This document shows, one piece after another, positions 45,273 to 54,241 of a DNA stretch of 64,000 nucleotides. Below the pieces are notes generated by a model. That model did not search any database and was not told the DNA's origin. It saw only the letters and a list, made by a program, of their open reading frames with translations. The translations under genes and the position numbers were made by a program. How positions within the stretch are numbered: the first letter of the stretch is position 1; the number at the start of each line of letters is the position of its first letter. This DNA is from Roseiflexus sp. RS-1 (GTDB lineage: Bacteria; Chloroflexota; Chloroflexia; Chloroflexales; Roseiflexaceae), in contig NC_009523.1 of assembly GCF_000016665.1 (NCBI RefSeq), positions 2,170,001 to 2,234,000 of the forward strand, read 5' to 3'.

Positions 45273-48200
45273 ATGGCTGACTCACTGGTGAAGAACATCC
45301 TGCGCACACTGGCGCAGCGGCAGCGTGCGGAAGCGCAACAGGAAGTCGTTGCGCGCCAACCGGCGACACAGCCCGGCGCCGTCGAACGGAGTGTGCCACA
45401 ACCGGCGCCAGCGCATGCCGTGCAAGGAGCGACTGCCGAATTGAGCGGCTACCCGCCGGTTGAGCGCTGGCAGCACTGGACGGAGTATGACCCGAAGGCA
45501 TGGCCCCAGAAAATCTCGCGTTCCTATACGCTGGTTCCGACGATCTGCTTCAACTGCGAAAGCGCCTGTGGACTCCTGGCGTATGTCGATACATCCACGC
45601 TCAAGATTCAGAAATTCGAGGGCAATCCATTACATCCCGGCAGTCGTGGTCGCAATTGCGCAAAAGGACCGGCAACGCTCAATCAGGTGTATGACCCGGA
45701 TCGCATTCTCTACCCGCTCAAACGAGTCGGGCGGCGTGGCGAAGGGAAATGGAAGCGTGTCAGTTGGGACGAGGCGCTCGATGATATTGCGGCGCGCATC
45801 CGCTGTGCCATCGTCGAAAAACGCCTGACCGAAATCATGTACCACGTCGGTCGTCCGGGGCACGATGGCATCATGGAATGGGTACTGCCCGCCTGGGGGG
45901 TGGATGCCCACAATTCGCACACGAATGTCTGCTCGTCGAGTGCGCGTTGTGGACAGGCGTTGTGGATGGGGTATGATCGCCCTTCGCCCGATCATGCGCA
46001 CGCACGAGTCATTCTGCTGATCAGTTCGCACCTGGAGACCGGACACTACTTCAACCCGCACGCGCAGCGCATTATGGAAGGGAAAATGGCAGGCGCGAAA
46101 CTGATTGTCTTCGACACGCGCCTGTCGAACACCGCATCGCTGGCTGATGAGTGGATCGCCCCCTGGCCCGGCAGTGAAACCGCGATTTTGCTGGCGATCG
46201 CCCGGCATCTGATCGTCACCCGGAAATATGACCGCACCTTTGTGCGTCGCTGGGTCAACTGGGAAGAATACCTGCGCCACGAGCATCCCGATCTGCCGCT
46301 GCGTTTCGAGACGTTTGAGGCGAAACTGGAAGAACTCTATGCCCGCTACACGTTCGAGTTTGCGGCGCAGGAGAGCGGCGTGAGCGTCGAGCAGATCGCG
46401 CGGGTAGCGGATTACATTGCGCAGTGCGATGGTCGCCTTGCGACCCATACCTGGCGGAGCGCCACCAGCGCCAATCTGGGTGGATGGATGGTCGCTCGCT
46501 GTCTCTGGTTCCTGAATGTGCTGACCGGATCGATAGGCAAGGAAGGCGGCACATCGGCGAACGTGTGGGACAAATGGGTTCCGCGCCATCCGAATATGGC
46601 GCCGCACGTCAAAGTGTGGAACGAACTGACCTGGCCCCAGGAATACCCGCTCAGCTTCTACGAACTGAGTTATCTTCTCCCGCACTTTCTCAAAGAACAG
46701 CGCGGCAAGATCGACGTTTACTTCACCCGTGTGTACAACCCGCTCTGGACCAATCCCGACGGCATGAGCTGGATGGAAGTGTTGACCGACGAGTCGAAGA
46801 TCGGGTTGCATGTACACCTTTCGCCGGGCTGGAGCGAGACGGGTCTGTTCGCCGATTATATTCTGCCGATGGGTCATGGCGCCGAGCGCCACGATATGAT
46901 GAGTCAGGAAACCCATGGCGGTTGCTGGATCGCATTTCGCCAGCCAGTGATCCGCGAGGCGCTGCGCCGTCTGGGCAGACCGGTCGATGACACGCGCAAG
47001 GCGAATCCCGGCGAAGTATGGGAAGAGACCGAGTTCTGGATCGAACTGTCGTGGCGGATTGACCCGGACGGCAGTCTGGGAATTCGCAAAACATTCGAAA
47101 GCCCGTATCGACCCGGCGAGAAGATCACCGTGGATGAACTCTACGGCTGGATGTTCGAGAACCATGTGCCCGGATTGCCCGAAGCGGCGGCGAAGGAAGG
47201 GTTGACGCCGCTGGAATATATGCGTCGCTATGGTGCGTTTGAAATACGCAAAGGCGTTCAGCCGACCTATGATCAACCCCTGGCTGAATCGGAAGTGGAA
47301 GGTGTAACGGTCGATCCGGAAACACGCGTGGTCTATACAAAGAAGCCGGCTGCTCCCTCATCGAACATCACGCCGGTGCCATACTTCCAGCCGGACCCGG
47401 AGCGTGGCCGTCCGATTGGGGTGCAACTCGAAGATGGCTCACTCGTGTCTGGCTTCCCTACGCCGTCACGCAAACTGGAGTTTTATTCCACCACCATGCG
47501 CCATTGGGGATGGCCCGAATATGCAATCCCGACATACGTTCACAGCCACGTGCATCCCAGCAAGATCGACCGCGAGCGAAACGAAGCGATTCTGCTCTCG
47601 ACGTTCCGTCTACCGACGCTGATCCACACTCGCAGCGGTAACGCGAAGTGGCTCTATGAGATCAGTCACAAGAATCCGGTCTGGATCCACCCCTCCGATG
47701 CGCAGCGACTTGGCGTGCAGACCGGTGACCTGATCAAAGTCGTCACCTCGATAGGGTACTTTGTCGATCGGGTCTGGGTGACGGAAGGCATTCGTCCGGG
47801 GGTCATCGCCTGTTCCCACCATCTTGGGCGCTGGCGACTCCGGGAGGATGAAGGGGGGAAACTTTCGACGGCGCTGGTCGAACTTGCGCCTGCGGGTGAG
47901 TCGCGGTGGCAGATGCGCCAGGTGCACGGAATCAAACCGTATGCGAGCGCTGACCCCGATACCGAACACATCTGGTGGGAAGATGCTGGTGTTCATCAGA
48001 ATCTGACCTTCGCCGTTCAGCCGGATCCGGTCAGCGGCATGCACTGCTGGCATCAGAAAGTGCGTCTGGAGCGGGCAGGACCGGACGACCGGTACGGTGA
48101 CATTTTTGTCGATACCCGGCGCGCGCACGAGGTGTACCGGGAATGGCTGGCAATGACCCGCCCGGCGAGTCAGGTATCACCGAACGGTCTCCGGCGACCG

Positions 48201-48317
48201 CACTGGTGGCTCCGTCCATTCCGCCCCGATCTGGAAGCCTATTATCTTCCCGGTCGAGACCCCGGCAACGGGCATATCGCCGTCCATGCGGTATCAGCTT
48301 CCGATCATAAGAAATGA
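45273..48317 (+). CDS. Molybdopterin oxidoreductase catalytic subunit (CISM family)
   Basis: 1014 residues. The first [4Fe-4S] site is CFNCESACGLLAY with a fourth Cys in RGRNCAKG (about residues 91-130). Four DMSO-reductase-family regions bind bis-MGD: YMYHVGRPGH, HTNVCSSSARCG (probable Mo ligand Cys near 219), HLETGHYFNPH and the C-terminal domain SGNAKWLYEISHKNPVWIHP and PGVIACSHHLGRW. It most resembles the polysulfide/thiosulfate/tetrathionate/arsenate reductase branch. The N-terminus has no twin-arginine signal, unlike most of that branch. ATG 45273 lies 44 bp after the membrane subunit. Substrate undetermined. Confidence 0.88.
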   Translation: MADSLVKNILRTLAQRQRAEAQQEVVARQPATQPGAVERSVPQPAPAHAVQGATAELSGYPPVERWQHWTEYDPKAWPQKISRSYTLVPTICFNCESACGLLAYVDTSTLKIQKFEGNPLHPGSRGRNCAKGPATLNQVYDPDRILYPLKRVGRRGEGKWKRVSWDEALDDIAARIRCAIVEKRLTEIMYHVGRPGHDGIMEWVLPAWGVDAHNSHTNVCSSSARCGQALWMGYDRPSPDHAHARVILLISSHLETGHYFNPHAQRIMEGKMAGAKLIVFDTRLSNTASLADEWIAPWPGSETAILLAIARHLIVTRKYDRTFVRRWVNWEEYLRHEHPDLPLRFETFEAKLEELYARYTFEFAAQESGVSVEQIARVADYIAQCDGRLATHTWRSATSANLGGWMVARCLWFLNVLTGSIGKEGGTSANVWDKWVPRHPNMAPHVKVWNELTWPQEYPLSFYELSYLLPHFLKEQRGKIDVYFTRVYNPLWTNPDGMSWMEVLTDESKIGLHVHLSPGWSETGLFADYILPMGHGAERHDMMSQETHGGCWIAFRQPVIREALRRLGRPVDDTRKANPGEVWEETEFWIELSWRIDPDGSLGIRKTFESPYRPGEKITVDELYGWMFENHVPGLPEAAAKEGLTPLEYMRRYGAFEIRKGVQPTYDQPLAESEVEGVTVDPETRVVYTKKPAAPSSNITPVPYFQPDPERGRPIGVQLEDGSLVSGFPTPSRKLEFYSTTMRHWGWPEYAIPTYVHSHVHPSKIDRERNEAILLSTFRLPTLIHTRSGNAKWLYEISHKNPVWIHPSDAQRLGVQTGDLIKVVTSIGYFVDRVWVTEGIRPGVIACSHHLGRWRLREDEGGKLSTALVELAPAGESRWQMRQVHGIKPYASADPDTEHIWWEDAGVHQNLTFAVQPDPVSGMHCWHQKVRLERAGPDDRYGDIFVDTRRAHEVYREWLAMTRPASQVSPNGLRRPHWWLRPFRPDLEAYYLPGRDPGNGHIAVHAVSASDHKK

Positions 48318-48330
48318 GCTCAGGTATTGC

Positions 48331-48369
48331 GAAGAGATGCAGCGATCGCGCCGATTGCTGCATCTCTTC
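48331..48369 (+). promoter_or_regulatory. 13-bp perfect hairpin between molybdoenzyme and chaperone genes
   Basis: GAAGAGATGCAGC (48331-48343) pairs exactly with GCTGCATCTCTTC (48357-48369), 14 bp after the catalytic-subunit stop. No T-run. It could stabilise the upstream mRNA or partly terminate, lowering chaperone relative to enzyme. Confidence 0.55.
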
Positions 48370-48465
48370 CATCCCATTCTGGAAGCCTGGCATCTGTCCG
48401 GTCGAACAACCCGGCGACGCGCATATCGTCCATACGTCGCCAGTATCATATCACGAGGGACGAGT

Positions 48466-49509
48466 ATGGAGAGTGGAGAACTTCTAGAAGCCAGACAGAC
48501 CCTCTACAGATTGCTGGCGCACCTCTATCTGCATCCGCCAGAACTGTCAACCCTGGCGACGCTACAGACCATACCTGGTCTGGGGGACGCAGCGCCTGAA
48601 ACGATTGATGGACTCGAGCAGCTTCAGGTCGAGTACGAATACATTTTCGGGCGCAACGCATATCCTTACGAGTCGCTCTACGTCGATCACGACCTGATGC
48701 TGAATACCGCCGCCGCGAACCGATTTGCGCAACTCTGCCAGGATTGCGGGTTTGCGGAAGAGTCGCCGGTTGGCGCGCCGGATCACCTTGGGCGCCAGTT
48801 GGGACTTATGGCGTATCTGCTGGCGATCGAGATCAGCGCACTGCGTGAGCAGAACCCCGCGTTACTGACATGGGCGCGTGCGCATCAGCACCGCTGCCTG
48901 AGCGACCATCTCGCCCACTGGGCGCCGGTCTTCCTCGGAGTGGTTGAGCGTGTGGCGAATCATCCCCTGTACCGCACTGTTGCACAGGTAACGCTCGAAT
49001 TGATCCTGAACGATCTCGAGCGGAGCGCCAGCCTGCCGCTCTGGATTCCGCTCGATGAACGTCGGGTCGCCCCTGATCCGACCCCGTCTCCTGTGCAGGA
49101 TGAGGACGCCGGCGCGTTGTCTGCGCATACTGGCGATGACAGTGCACGTGACCTCAACCAGATTGTGCGCTCCCTGATCATCCCCAATATTGCCGGAATG
49201 TTCATCAGTCGTTATGACATCAGCATGCTCGGTCGTCGCCTGCGAATCAAGGCGCCGATACGCGAGCGGAAGCAGATGATGCGCGATCTCTTCGATGTCG
49301 CCGCCCGGTTTGATCTCGTCCCGACGCTCCTGGATCACCTGGATGAACTTTTCGCCACTGAGTTCTGGCGCCTGGCGGTGCTGACAGAACGGTATCCGGC
49401 GTGGACGGCACATGCCCGCCACTGGCTCTTCCGGCTCGAACAGAGTCGGGAGATGGTGCGCGACCTCCGCGCGCAGTATCTGACGTATCAGATGCAGGAA
49501 TCACAGTGA
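48466..49509 (+). CDS. TorD/DmsD-family molybdoenzyme chaperone
   Basis: 347 residues. ARQTLYRLLAHLYLHPP starts the all-helical TorD fold, and EYEYIFGRNAYPYESLYVDH near 52-72 matches the family's Y-x-x-x-F-x-x-x--PYES signature. SDHLAHWAPVFLGVVER near 147-163 fits the later helices. The C-terminal third (about 240-345) is longer than in E. coli TorD. Such chaperones hold the apo-catalytic subunit for cofactor insertion; the target is presumably the gene just upstream. ATG 48466 follows ACGAGGGACG. The open frame upstream from 48286 lacks family similarity. Confidence 0.85.
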   Translation: MESGELLEARQTLYRLLAHLYLHPPELSTLATLQTIPGLGDAAPETIDGLEQLQVEYEYIFGRNAYPYESLYVDHDLMLNTAAANRFAQLCQDCGFAEESPVGAPDHLGRQLGLMAYLLAIEISALREQNPALLTWARAHQHRCLSDHLAHWAPVFLGVVERVANHPLYRTVAQVTLELILNDLERSASLPLWIPLDERRVAPDPTPSPVQDEDAGALSAHTGDDSARDLNQIVRSLIIPNIAGMFISRYDISMLGRRLRIKAPIRERKQMMRDLFDVAARFDLVPTLLDHLDELFATEFWRLAVLTERYPAWTAHARHWLFRLEQSREMVRDLRAQYLTYQMQESQ

Positions 49510-49548
49510 GTTGCACACTCCTCGAGATGGTTATACATATTTGTGGTG

Positions 49549-50175
49549 ATGATAATGATCGAGACCATTCCCAACAATTCGCTGCTCGATGACATCCTCG
49601 AACACTCGGCGGCATTGCACCGCCATCTCTGTCCGCGACAGGTACTGGGTGCACGTATGGGCATTCTGGCGGGACGATTGCTCGGCCTGGAGTTGCCGCA
49701 GCAGAACAAGCGGCTGTACACATTCGTCGAAACTGATGGATGCTTTGCCGACGGGGTCGGCGCTGCAACTGGATGCTGGCTGGGTCGGCGCACCATGCGC
49801 CTGATCGATCACGGCAAGGTTGCAGCAACGTTTGTCGATACGCGCACCCGGCGCGCCGTGCGAATTCGCCCGCATCCACAGGCGCGAACGGAAGCGCGGC
49901 ACTACGCTCCGGGCGCAAAAAGTCGCTGGCACGCTTATCTCGAAGCCTATCGGATCATGCCGGATGATGTGCTGCTTGAGGCGCAATGGGTCGAACTGAC
50001 CCTGGATCTCGACCGGTTGATCAGTCGTCCGGGAGCGCGAACGGTATGCCATGGGTGTGGCGAAGAGATCATCAATGAGCGCGAAGTAACGCTGGATGGA
50101 ACGATCCTGTGCAGGGGATGCGCATTCGAGGAGGATCGCTACGTCAGGTCAGTGACGACGATGCCGGATCGATAA
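49549..50175 (+). CDS. FmdE/FwdE-like protein with C-terminal zinc ribbon
   Basis: 208 residues. HLCPRQVLGARMGILAGRLL and YTFVETDGCFADGVGAATGC are the core of the formylmethanofuran-dehydrogenase subunit E (FmdE) family, including conserved Cys/His that bind metal, followed by GRRTMRLIDHGKVAATFVD. Residues about 165-195 add a zinc ribbon (VCHGCGEEIINEREV ... LCRGCAFEED). FmdE-like proteins accompany molybdenum or tungsten enzymes in bacteria; a role in metal or cofactor handling is inferred. Start choice among GTG 49543, ATG 49549 and ATG 49555 is unclear. Its 3' end overlaps the convergent modC end by 32 bp. Confidence 0.85.
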   Translation: MIMIETIPNNSLLDDILEHSAALHRHLCPRQVLGARMGILAGRLLGLELPQQNKRLYTFVETDGCFADGVGAATGCWLGRRTMRLIDHGKVAATFVDTRTRRAVRIRPHPQARTEARHYAPGAKSRWHAYLEAYRIMPDDVLLEAQWVELTLDLDRLISRPGARTVCHGCGEEIINEREVTLDGTILCRGCAFEEDRYVRSVTTMPDR

Positions 50176-51325
50176 CACCTGTGTCGGGCACGCGCTCTGA
50201 AAGGATCGTCCCGATCGGCGGCGAAACTCGTTCTCGCGGTGCAATCACCACAATACTTTCCTTCCGCAGCGCGAGGCGCACACGTTCACCGGGAGTCAGG
50301 TTCATTGTTGCATACAACGACGACGGGTAGATGACTTCAATCGGACGACCGTCGGGCAGCGCGACTCGCAATCGATACATATGGCGCTCCAGCCGTCGCT
50401 CGACCACGATGCCTTCCAGATGATTGTGTATCACCATACGACTGAGCGAACGATCAGGATAGACGAGGCGAATATCTTCCGGGCGAATGTATGCGGTGAT
50501 CTCCGCTCCCAAAGGCGCGTTGATCGGCGGCGCTTCCAGGAAGATTCCATCCCAATCGAGCAGCGATCCTGATGGTCCGGTTTCTATCACCTGCGCGTTC
50601 ATCGCATTTGGAATGCCAAGAATGTCAAGAACGTGACGATTTGCCGGGCGGGTAAAGACATCATTGATGCGCCCGATCTGTTCGAGGCGCCCGTCGCGGA
50701 CCACTGCCAGGCGATGCCCGACGGCGAAGGCATCGTCGAGATTATGCGTCACGTATAGCACGACCAGGCGCCGTTCCGCCTGCACCATGCGAATCTCTTC
50801 GTGCAGGCGCTCCCGGACAGGACGATCAAGGGCTGAGAACGACTCGTCGAGCAGCAGGATATGCGGTTCGGTTGCCAGAGCACGGGCGATGGCAATGCGT
50901 TGTTGCTGTCCCCCCGACAGTTCGTGCGGCATGCGGTGCGCCAGGTGCGCCAGATGCATGCGTTCCAGCAACTCCATCGCACAGTCTCTGGCATCACGCC
51001 GTCTTCCCAGAGGAAACGCCACGTTTTCGAGTGCGCTCATATGTGGAAACAGAGCGTACTGCTGGAACACATAGCCAATGCGCCGCTTTCGCGCCGGCAG
51101 GTTGACGACCGGTTTGCCCGGCATACGCTGGAAGAAGATCGCATCATCGAAGCGAATCTGCCCGCTATCTGGCGTCGAGAGACCGGCGACCGCCTGGAGC
51201 GTCTGAGTTTTGCCAGCGCCGGAAGGACCAAAAAGCACCAGGATTTCCGCCTCCGCCGCGAAGCGCATCTCCAGGGTTGTTTGTCCCAGGCGTTTGATGA
51301 AATCAACGGTGAGTTGCGGAGTCAT
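50144..51325 (-). CDS. modC: Molybdate ABC transporter ATP-binding protein
   Basis: 393 residues. Walker A GPSGAGKTQT near 34-43, Q-loop VFQQYALFPH, signature LSGGQQQRIAIARAL, Walker B HILLLDES and H-loop YVTHNLDD are all intact. The C-terminal part (about 240-380; PSGSLLDWDGIFLEAP and ITAYIRPEDIRLV) contains an oxyanion-binding MOP/TOBE-like domain, typical of ModC. Energises uptake of molybdate for the neighbouring molybdoenzyme. Overlaps modB by 4 bp and the convergent FmdE-like gene by 32 bp. Confidence 0.93.
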   Translation of the reverse strand: MTPQLTVDFIKRLGQTTLEMRFAAEAEILVLFGPSGAGKTQTLQAVAGLSTPDSGQIRFDDAIFFQRMPGKPVVNLPARKRRIGYVFQQYALFPHMSALENVAFPLGRRRDARDCAMELLERMHLAHLAHRMPHELSGGQQQRIAIARALATEPHILLLDESFSALDRPVRERLHEEIRMVQAERRLVVLYVTHNLDDAFAVGHRLAVVRDGRLEQIGRINDVFTRPANRHVLDILGIPNAMNAQVIETGPSGSLLDWDGIFLEAPPINAPLGAEITAYIRPEDIRLVYPDRSLSRMVIHNHLEGIVVERRLERHMYRLRVALPDGRPIEVIYPSSLYATMNLTPGERVRLALRKESIVVIAPRERVSPPIGTILSERVPDTGVIDPASSSLT

Positions 51326-51999
51326 ACGCTGCTCTCAGCATCATCAGCACGCCGGTACTGTGGCGCCGGTTCCAGTTGACGCGCCAGCAGCAGCCCGGCA
51401 AACGCCAGCCCGGTCATCACCAGCACCATCAGATGGGCGTCGGCGTAGCGTTGCGCCTGAACCGCATCATAGATTGCGACCGGCAGCGTCTGGGTGCGAC
51501 CGGGAATATTCCCGGTAATCATCAATGTTGCGCCAAACTCGCCGAGCGCGCGCGCCGAACCCAGGATCACGCCTGCCAGGATGCCGCGCCGGGCTAAGGG
51601 GAGCGTCACACGCCAGAGGATGCGCAGTTCGCTTGCGCCCAGCGTGCGCGCTGCGTTCTCCAGCACCGGATCGACATTTGCGAGCGCCGCGCGACTGCTC
51701 TGCACCATGAGCGGGATGCCCACCACTACCGATGCCGCAACTGCTGCCTGCCATGTGAACAGTATCCGGATATTGAACCACTCGAACAGCGGGCTTCCTC
51801 GACCAAACGCCAGCAGAAGGTAGTAGCCAATAACGCTGGGTGGCAGCACCAGCGGCAGCATAATGACTGTCTCAACCAGTATTTTTCCCCGGAACCGGGT
51901 GCGCACCAGCATCAGGGCAATGAGCAGCCCTGCCACAAGGATAATGACGCTTGCAATCGCGTTGACCTGAAGTGACAACCAGAAAGCGGGCCAGTTCAT
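51322..51999 (-). CDS. modB: Molybdate ABC transporter permease
   Basis: 225 residues with five or six membrane helices (AFWLSLQVNAIASVIILVAG, VETVIMLPLVLPPSVIGYYL). The EAA loop contacting the ATPase is AARTLGASELRILWRVTLPL, RRGILAGVILGSARALGEFG. The GEFGATLMITGNIPGRTQTLP segment is characteristic of ModB. Overlaps modA and modC by 4 bp each, so the three are translationally coupled. Confidence 0.94.
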   Translation of the reverse strand: MNWPAFWLSLQVNAIASVIILVAGLLIALMLVRTRFRGKILVETVIMLPLVLPPSVIGYYLLLAFGRGSPLFEWFNIRILFTWQAAVAASVVVGIPLMVQSSRAALANVDPVLENAARTLGASELRILWRVTLPLARRGILAGVILGSARALGEFGATLMITGNIPGRTQTLPVAIYDAVQAQRYADAHLMVLVMTGLAFAGLLLARQLEPAPQYRRADDAESSV

Positions 52000-52802
52000 C
52001 GACTGACGATCTCTCCAGGCAGAATGAAGCCGTACTTCTTCATGATCGCATGCCCCTGTGCACTGTTGACGAACGCGATAAACTGACGCGCCTCCGCTTC
52101 ACGCTGCGTTCCGGCAACGACCGCTGCCATCTGAAGCAGTGGATGGTCGGGGTGCAACTCTGCGGGAATAAGATTCCATTTGCCGTTACTTTGAACACTA
52201 AGCGAGAGCGCGACAATAGCGGCATCAACATTGCCGGTATCTGCCAGGGTCAGCGTTTGGGCGACATTCTCCCCGAAGACGAGGCGCGGTTGCACTGCGT
52301 CCCAGACACCAGCTCGCTCCAGCGCCTCTTTTGCTGCCTGACCGTAAGGGGCATGCTCAGGATTGGCGATCGCGATCCGCCGGTAGACCGGATCGCGCAG
52401 ATCCTCCACGCGCGTCGGTTGTAGCGGGCTATCGGGGCGTGTCCAGATGGTGATGCGCCCCTGTGCGTAGATCTCCATTGTATCGGCAATCACCAATCCC
52501 TTGTCATTCAATGCTTCGATGAACGACTCGTTTGCCGCATAGAAGAGGTCGAACGGTGCGCCGCGTTCGATCTGCTGCGCCAGTTGACCGGTCGAACCAA
52601 AGTTGAACACAACCTTGATACCGGTCTGCTCCTCGAAGAGCATGCCGATCTCATTGAACGCTGGCGTTAAATCAGCGGCAGCGGCAACGACCAGTTCTCT
52701 ATCACCCGCAGCGCCTGACGGCGACGAAGGGAAGGGTAATGCGCCACACGCGCTGGCGACCAGGAGCGGGATGATCACGATCAGTGCAGGACGATGATAC
52801 AT
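51996..52802 (-). CDS. modA: Molybdate-binding lipoprotein
   Basis: 268 residues. LLVASACGAL near residues 14-23 is a lipobox, so the protein is anchored at the outer membrane-leaflet face. ELVVAAAADLTPAFNEIGML, VVFNFGSTGQLAQQIERGAP and LFYAANESFIEALNDKG form the first lobe with the oxyanion-binding Ser residues; NPEHAPYGQAAKEALERAG and ENVAQTLTLADTGNVDAAIV (Tyr/Asp of the second lobe) match ModA. ATG 52802. A 24-bp perfect palindrome lies 30 bp upstream. Confidence 0.93.
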   Translation of the reverse strand: MYHRPALIVIIPLLVASACGALPFPSSPSGAAGDRELVVAAAADLTPAFNEIGMLFEEQTGIKVVFNFGSTGQLAQQIERGAPFDLFYAANESFIEALNDKGLVIADTMEIYAQGRITIWTRPDSPLQPTRVEDLRDPVYRRIAIANPEHAPYGQAAKEALERAGVWDAVQPRLVFGENVAQTLTLADTGNVDAAIVALSLSVQSNGKWNLIPAELHPDHPLLQMAAVVAGTQREAEARQFIAFVNSAQGHAIMKKYGFILPGEIVSR

Positions 52803-52812
52803 ATGAGACTCT

Positions 52813-52860
52813 AACGTTGAACGTTAAGCGCTGAACGTTCAACGTTGAACGTTCAACATT
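52813..52860. promoter_or_regulatory. AACGTT-repeat tract with 24-bp perfect palindrome upstream of modA
   Basis: Five AACGTT units lie in 48 bp. Bases 52832-52855 read identically on both strands. Position 30 bp before the modA start suits a repressor operator (ModE-like), but a similar shorter tract (TTGAACGTTGCACGTTGCAC) at 40266 ends between unrelated genes, so it could also be a dispersed repeat. Confidence 0.5.
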
Positions 52861-52924
52861 CGAGGAATGATATACAACATATCAGCATGTGTCAATGCAT
52901 CGGTAACGCCTGATCGCACTGCGG

Positions 52925-54241
52925 TTACGTCAGGTTGACACGCTCGTAGACGATCCGGCTATACCCGCTTCCCCAGGGATCGCCCCGCTCATAGACGCCA
53001 AGCCCGGCTTCGGCAGCGAGGCGGAGATAGTCGTCCGCAGAAGGGGTTTCACCGCTCTCGGCGCGCAGAAAATCGGCCATCACACAATCGATGGCGACCG
53101 GATCGCGGGAGAAGAACAGACTGTTGGGCGCAGCATTGCCAAACGTGCGCCAGCGTTGCGGCACACTCAGATTGTTGATCCTGTCGCCGAACAATCCGTC
53201 GCCAATCGTCAGCACCGTTTTCCCCCGGATCTGCGGATGGTTGTTGATATCGACCAGCGGATTGTAGGTGGAGGAATAGAAGCGCGCTCCGATGTCGGTA
53301 TAGTTGTGCAGTACGTTGCAGCGATCAATCGAACCAAAATGGTTCTTGAACCCCAGGCTGATGCCCGCGCCAACATGACGTTTCATGATCGGCATATTGA
53401 TCAGATAGTGAAGATTGACGAGCGCATTGCATATCGCCAGATCGGGGATTGGCGCGTTCGGCGGGGCATTGAATCGAATCTTTTCGGTTGTGCTGAAGCC
53501 GAGTTCGGGATGTTCATCGGCATAGGAGGCGTACTGAATATCCGGGTAGGCGCAACGTCGTTTGAAACGCAACGGAATCACTCCCTGCCGGTCACCGTGC
53601 GATACATCGAAAATCCAGATGTCCTGCTGCGCAACGCCAATTGCCAGCAATCCGGCAATAATCGCGTTGATCGGGTCCATCAGGGCGTCGATCTGGTTGT
53701 CGTTGTCGTTGCGGTCGGCATTGTTGAAATTGACCTTGATGCCGATCCGTTGTCCTGGTTGATAATGCGGCAGAAGGGCAGCCCACGCATCAGCGCGCGT
53801 CGCGGTGCGCGTCAGGCGGGTAACGCCTTCGTCCACCATGGCGGCAACCACACGCGCGTCAACACTGTCGCCGTACCAGCCGGTTGAGTAATTCCAGAAT
53901 GTTGCGCGTGAGCTGTAGGTGTGGACGACGTGGTGGCGCAGCAGAGGAACCGATGTTGTGGTAGGAGATGGCGTGGCGATGGGGGATGGCGTGGCGGTAG
54001 GGGATAGAGTGGCGGTGGGAGATGGCGTGGCGGCGGGGGATAGCGTCGAAGTGAGGGGAGTGTCGCGCTTATCGACGACAATCAGCGGGCAGTAGACGCG
54101 CGCTGTTACCACCGGAGCAGCGTCTGAGGGGCGTACTGCGTATCCAATTGTGCGCTGCACGTGATCGATCAACAATCCATGTGCAGCGACAATCCCGGCA
54201 ATCAGGAACTGACGGCGGGAGATGCGCGGTTCGTGTTGCAT
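52925..54241 (-). CDS. Tat-exported DUF362 protein
   Basis: 438 residues. The N-terminus RISRRQFLIAGIVAAHGLL is a twin-arginine signal. Residues about 60-95 are a low-complexity Thr/Ser/Pro stalk (repeats of SPTATPSP). DUF362 follows from about 105: DEGVTRLTRTATRADAWAAL, IGIKVNFNNADRND, IWIFDVSHGDRQGV, INMPIMKRHVGAGISLGFKN (the family's invariant LKN-type block) and DGLFGDRINN. DUF362 is fused to ferredoxins in other proteins but here stands alone with no Cys clusters. A Tat signal suggests it folds, possibly with a cofactor, before export. Function unknown. Confidence 0.82.
   Translation of the reverse strand: MQHEPRISRRQFLIAGIVAAHGLLIDHVQRTIGYAVRPSDAAPVVTARVYCPLIVVDKRDTPLTSTLSPAATPSPTATLSPTATPSPIATPSPTTTSVPLLRHHVVHTYSSRATFWNYSTGWYGDSVDARVVAAMVDEGVTRLTRTATRADAWAALLPHYQPGQRIGIKVNFNNADRNDNDNQIDALMDPINAIIAGLLAIGVAQQDIWIFDVSHGDRQGVIPLRFKRRCAYPDIQYASYADEHPELGFSTTEKIRFNAPPNAPIPDLAICNALVNLHYLINMPIMKRHVGAGISLGFKNHFGSIDRCNVLHNYTDIGARFYSSTYNPLVDINNHPQIRGKTVLTIGDGLFGDRINNLSVPQRWRTFGNAAPNSLFFSRDPVAIDCVMADFLRAESGETPSADDYLRLAAEAGLGVYERGDPWGSGYSRIVYERVNLT

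Noticed and set aside
45630-47276. 548-codon minus-strand frame opposite the molybdopterin gene
   Set aside because: Antisense shadow caused by GC-rich third positions; the plus strand carries recognisable cofactor motifs throughout.
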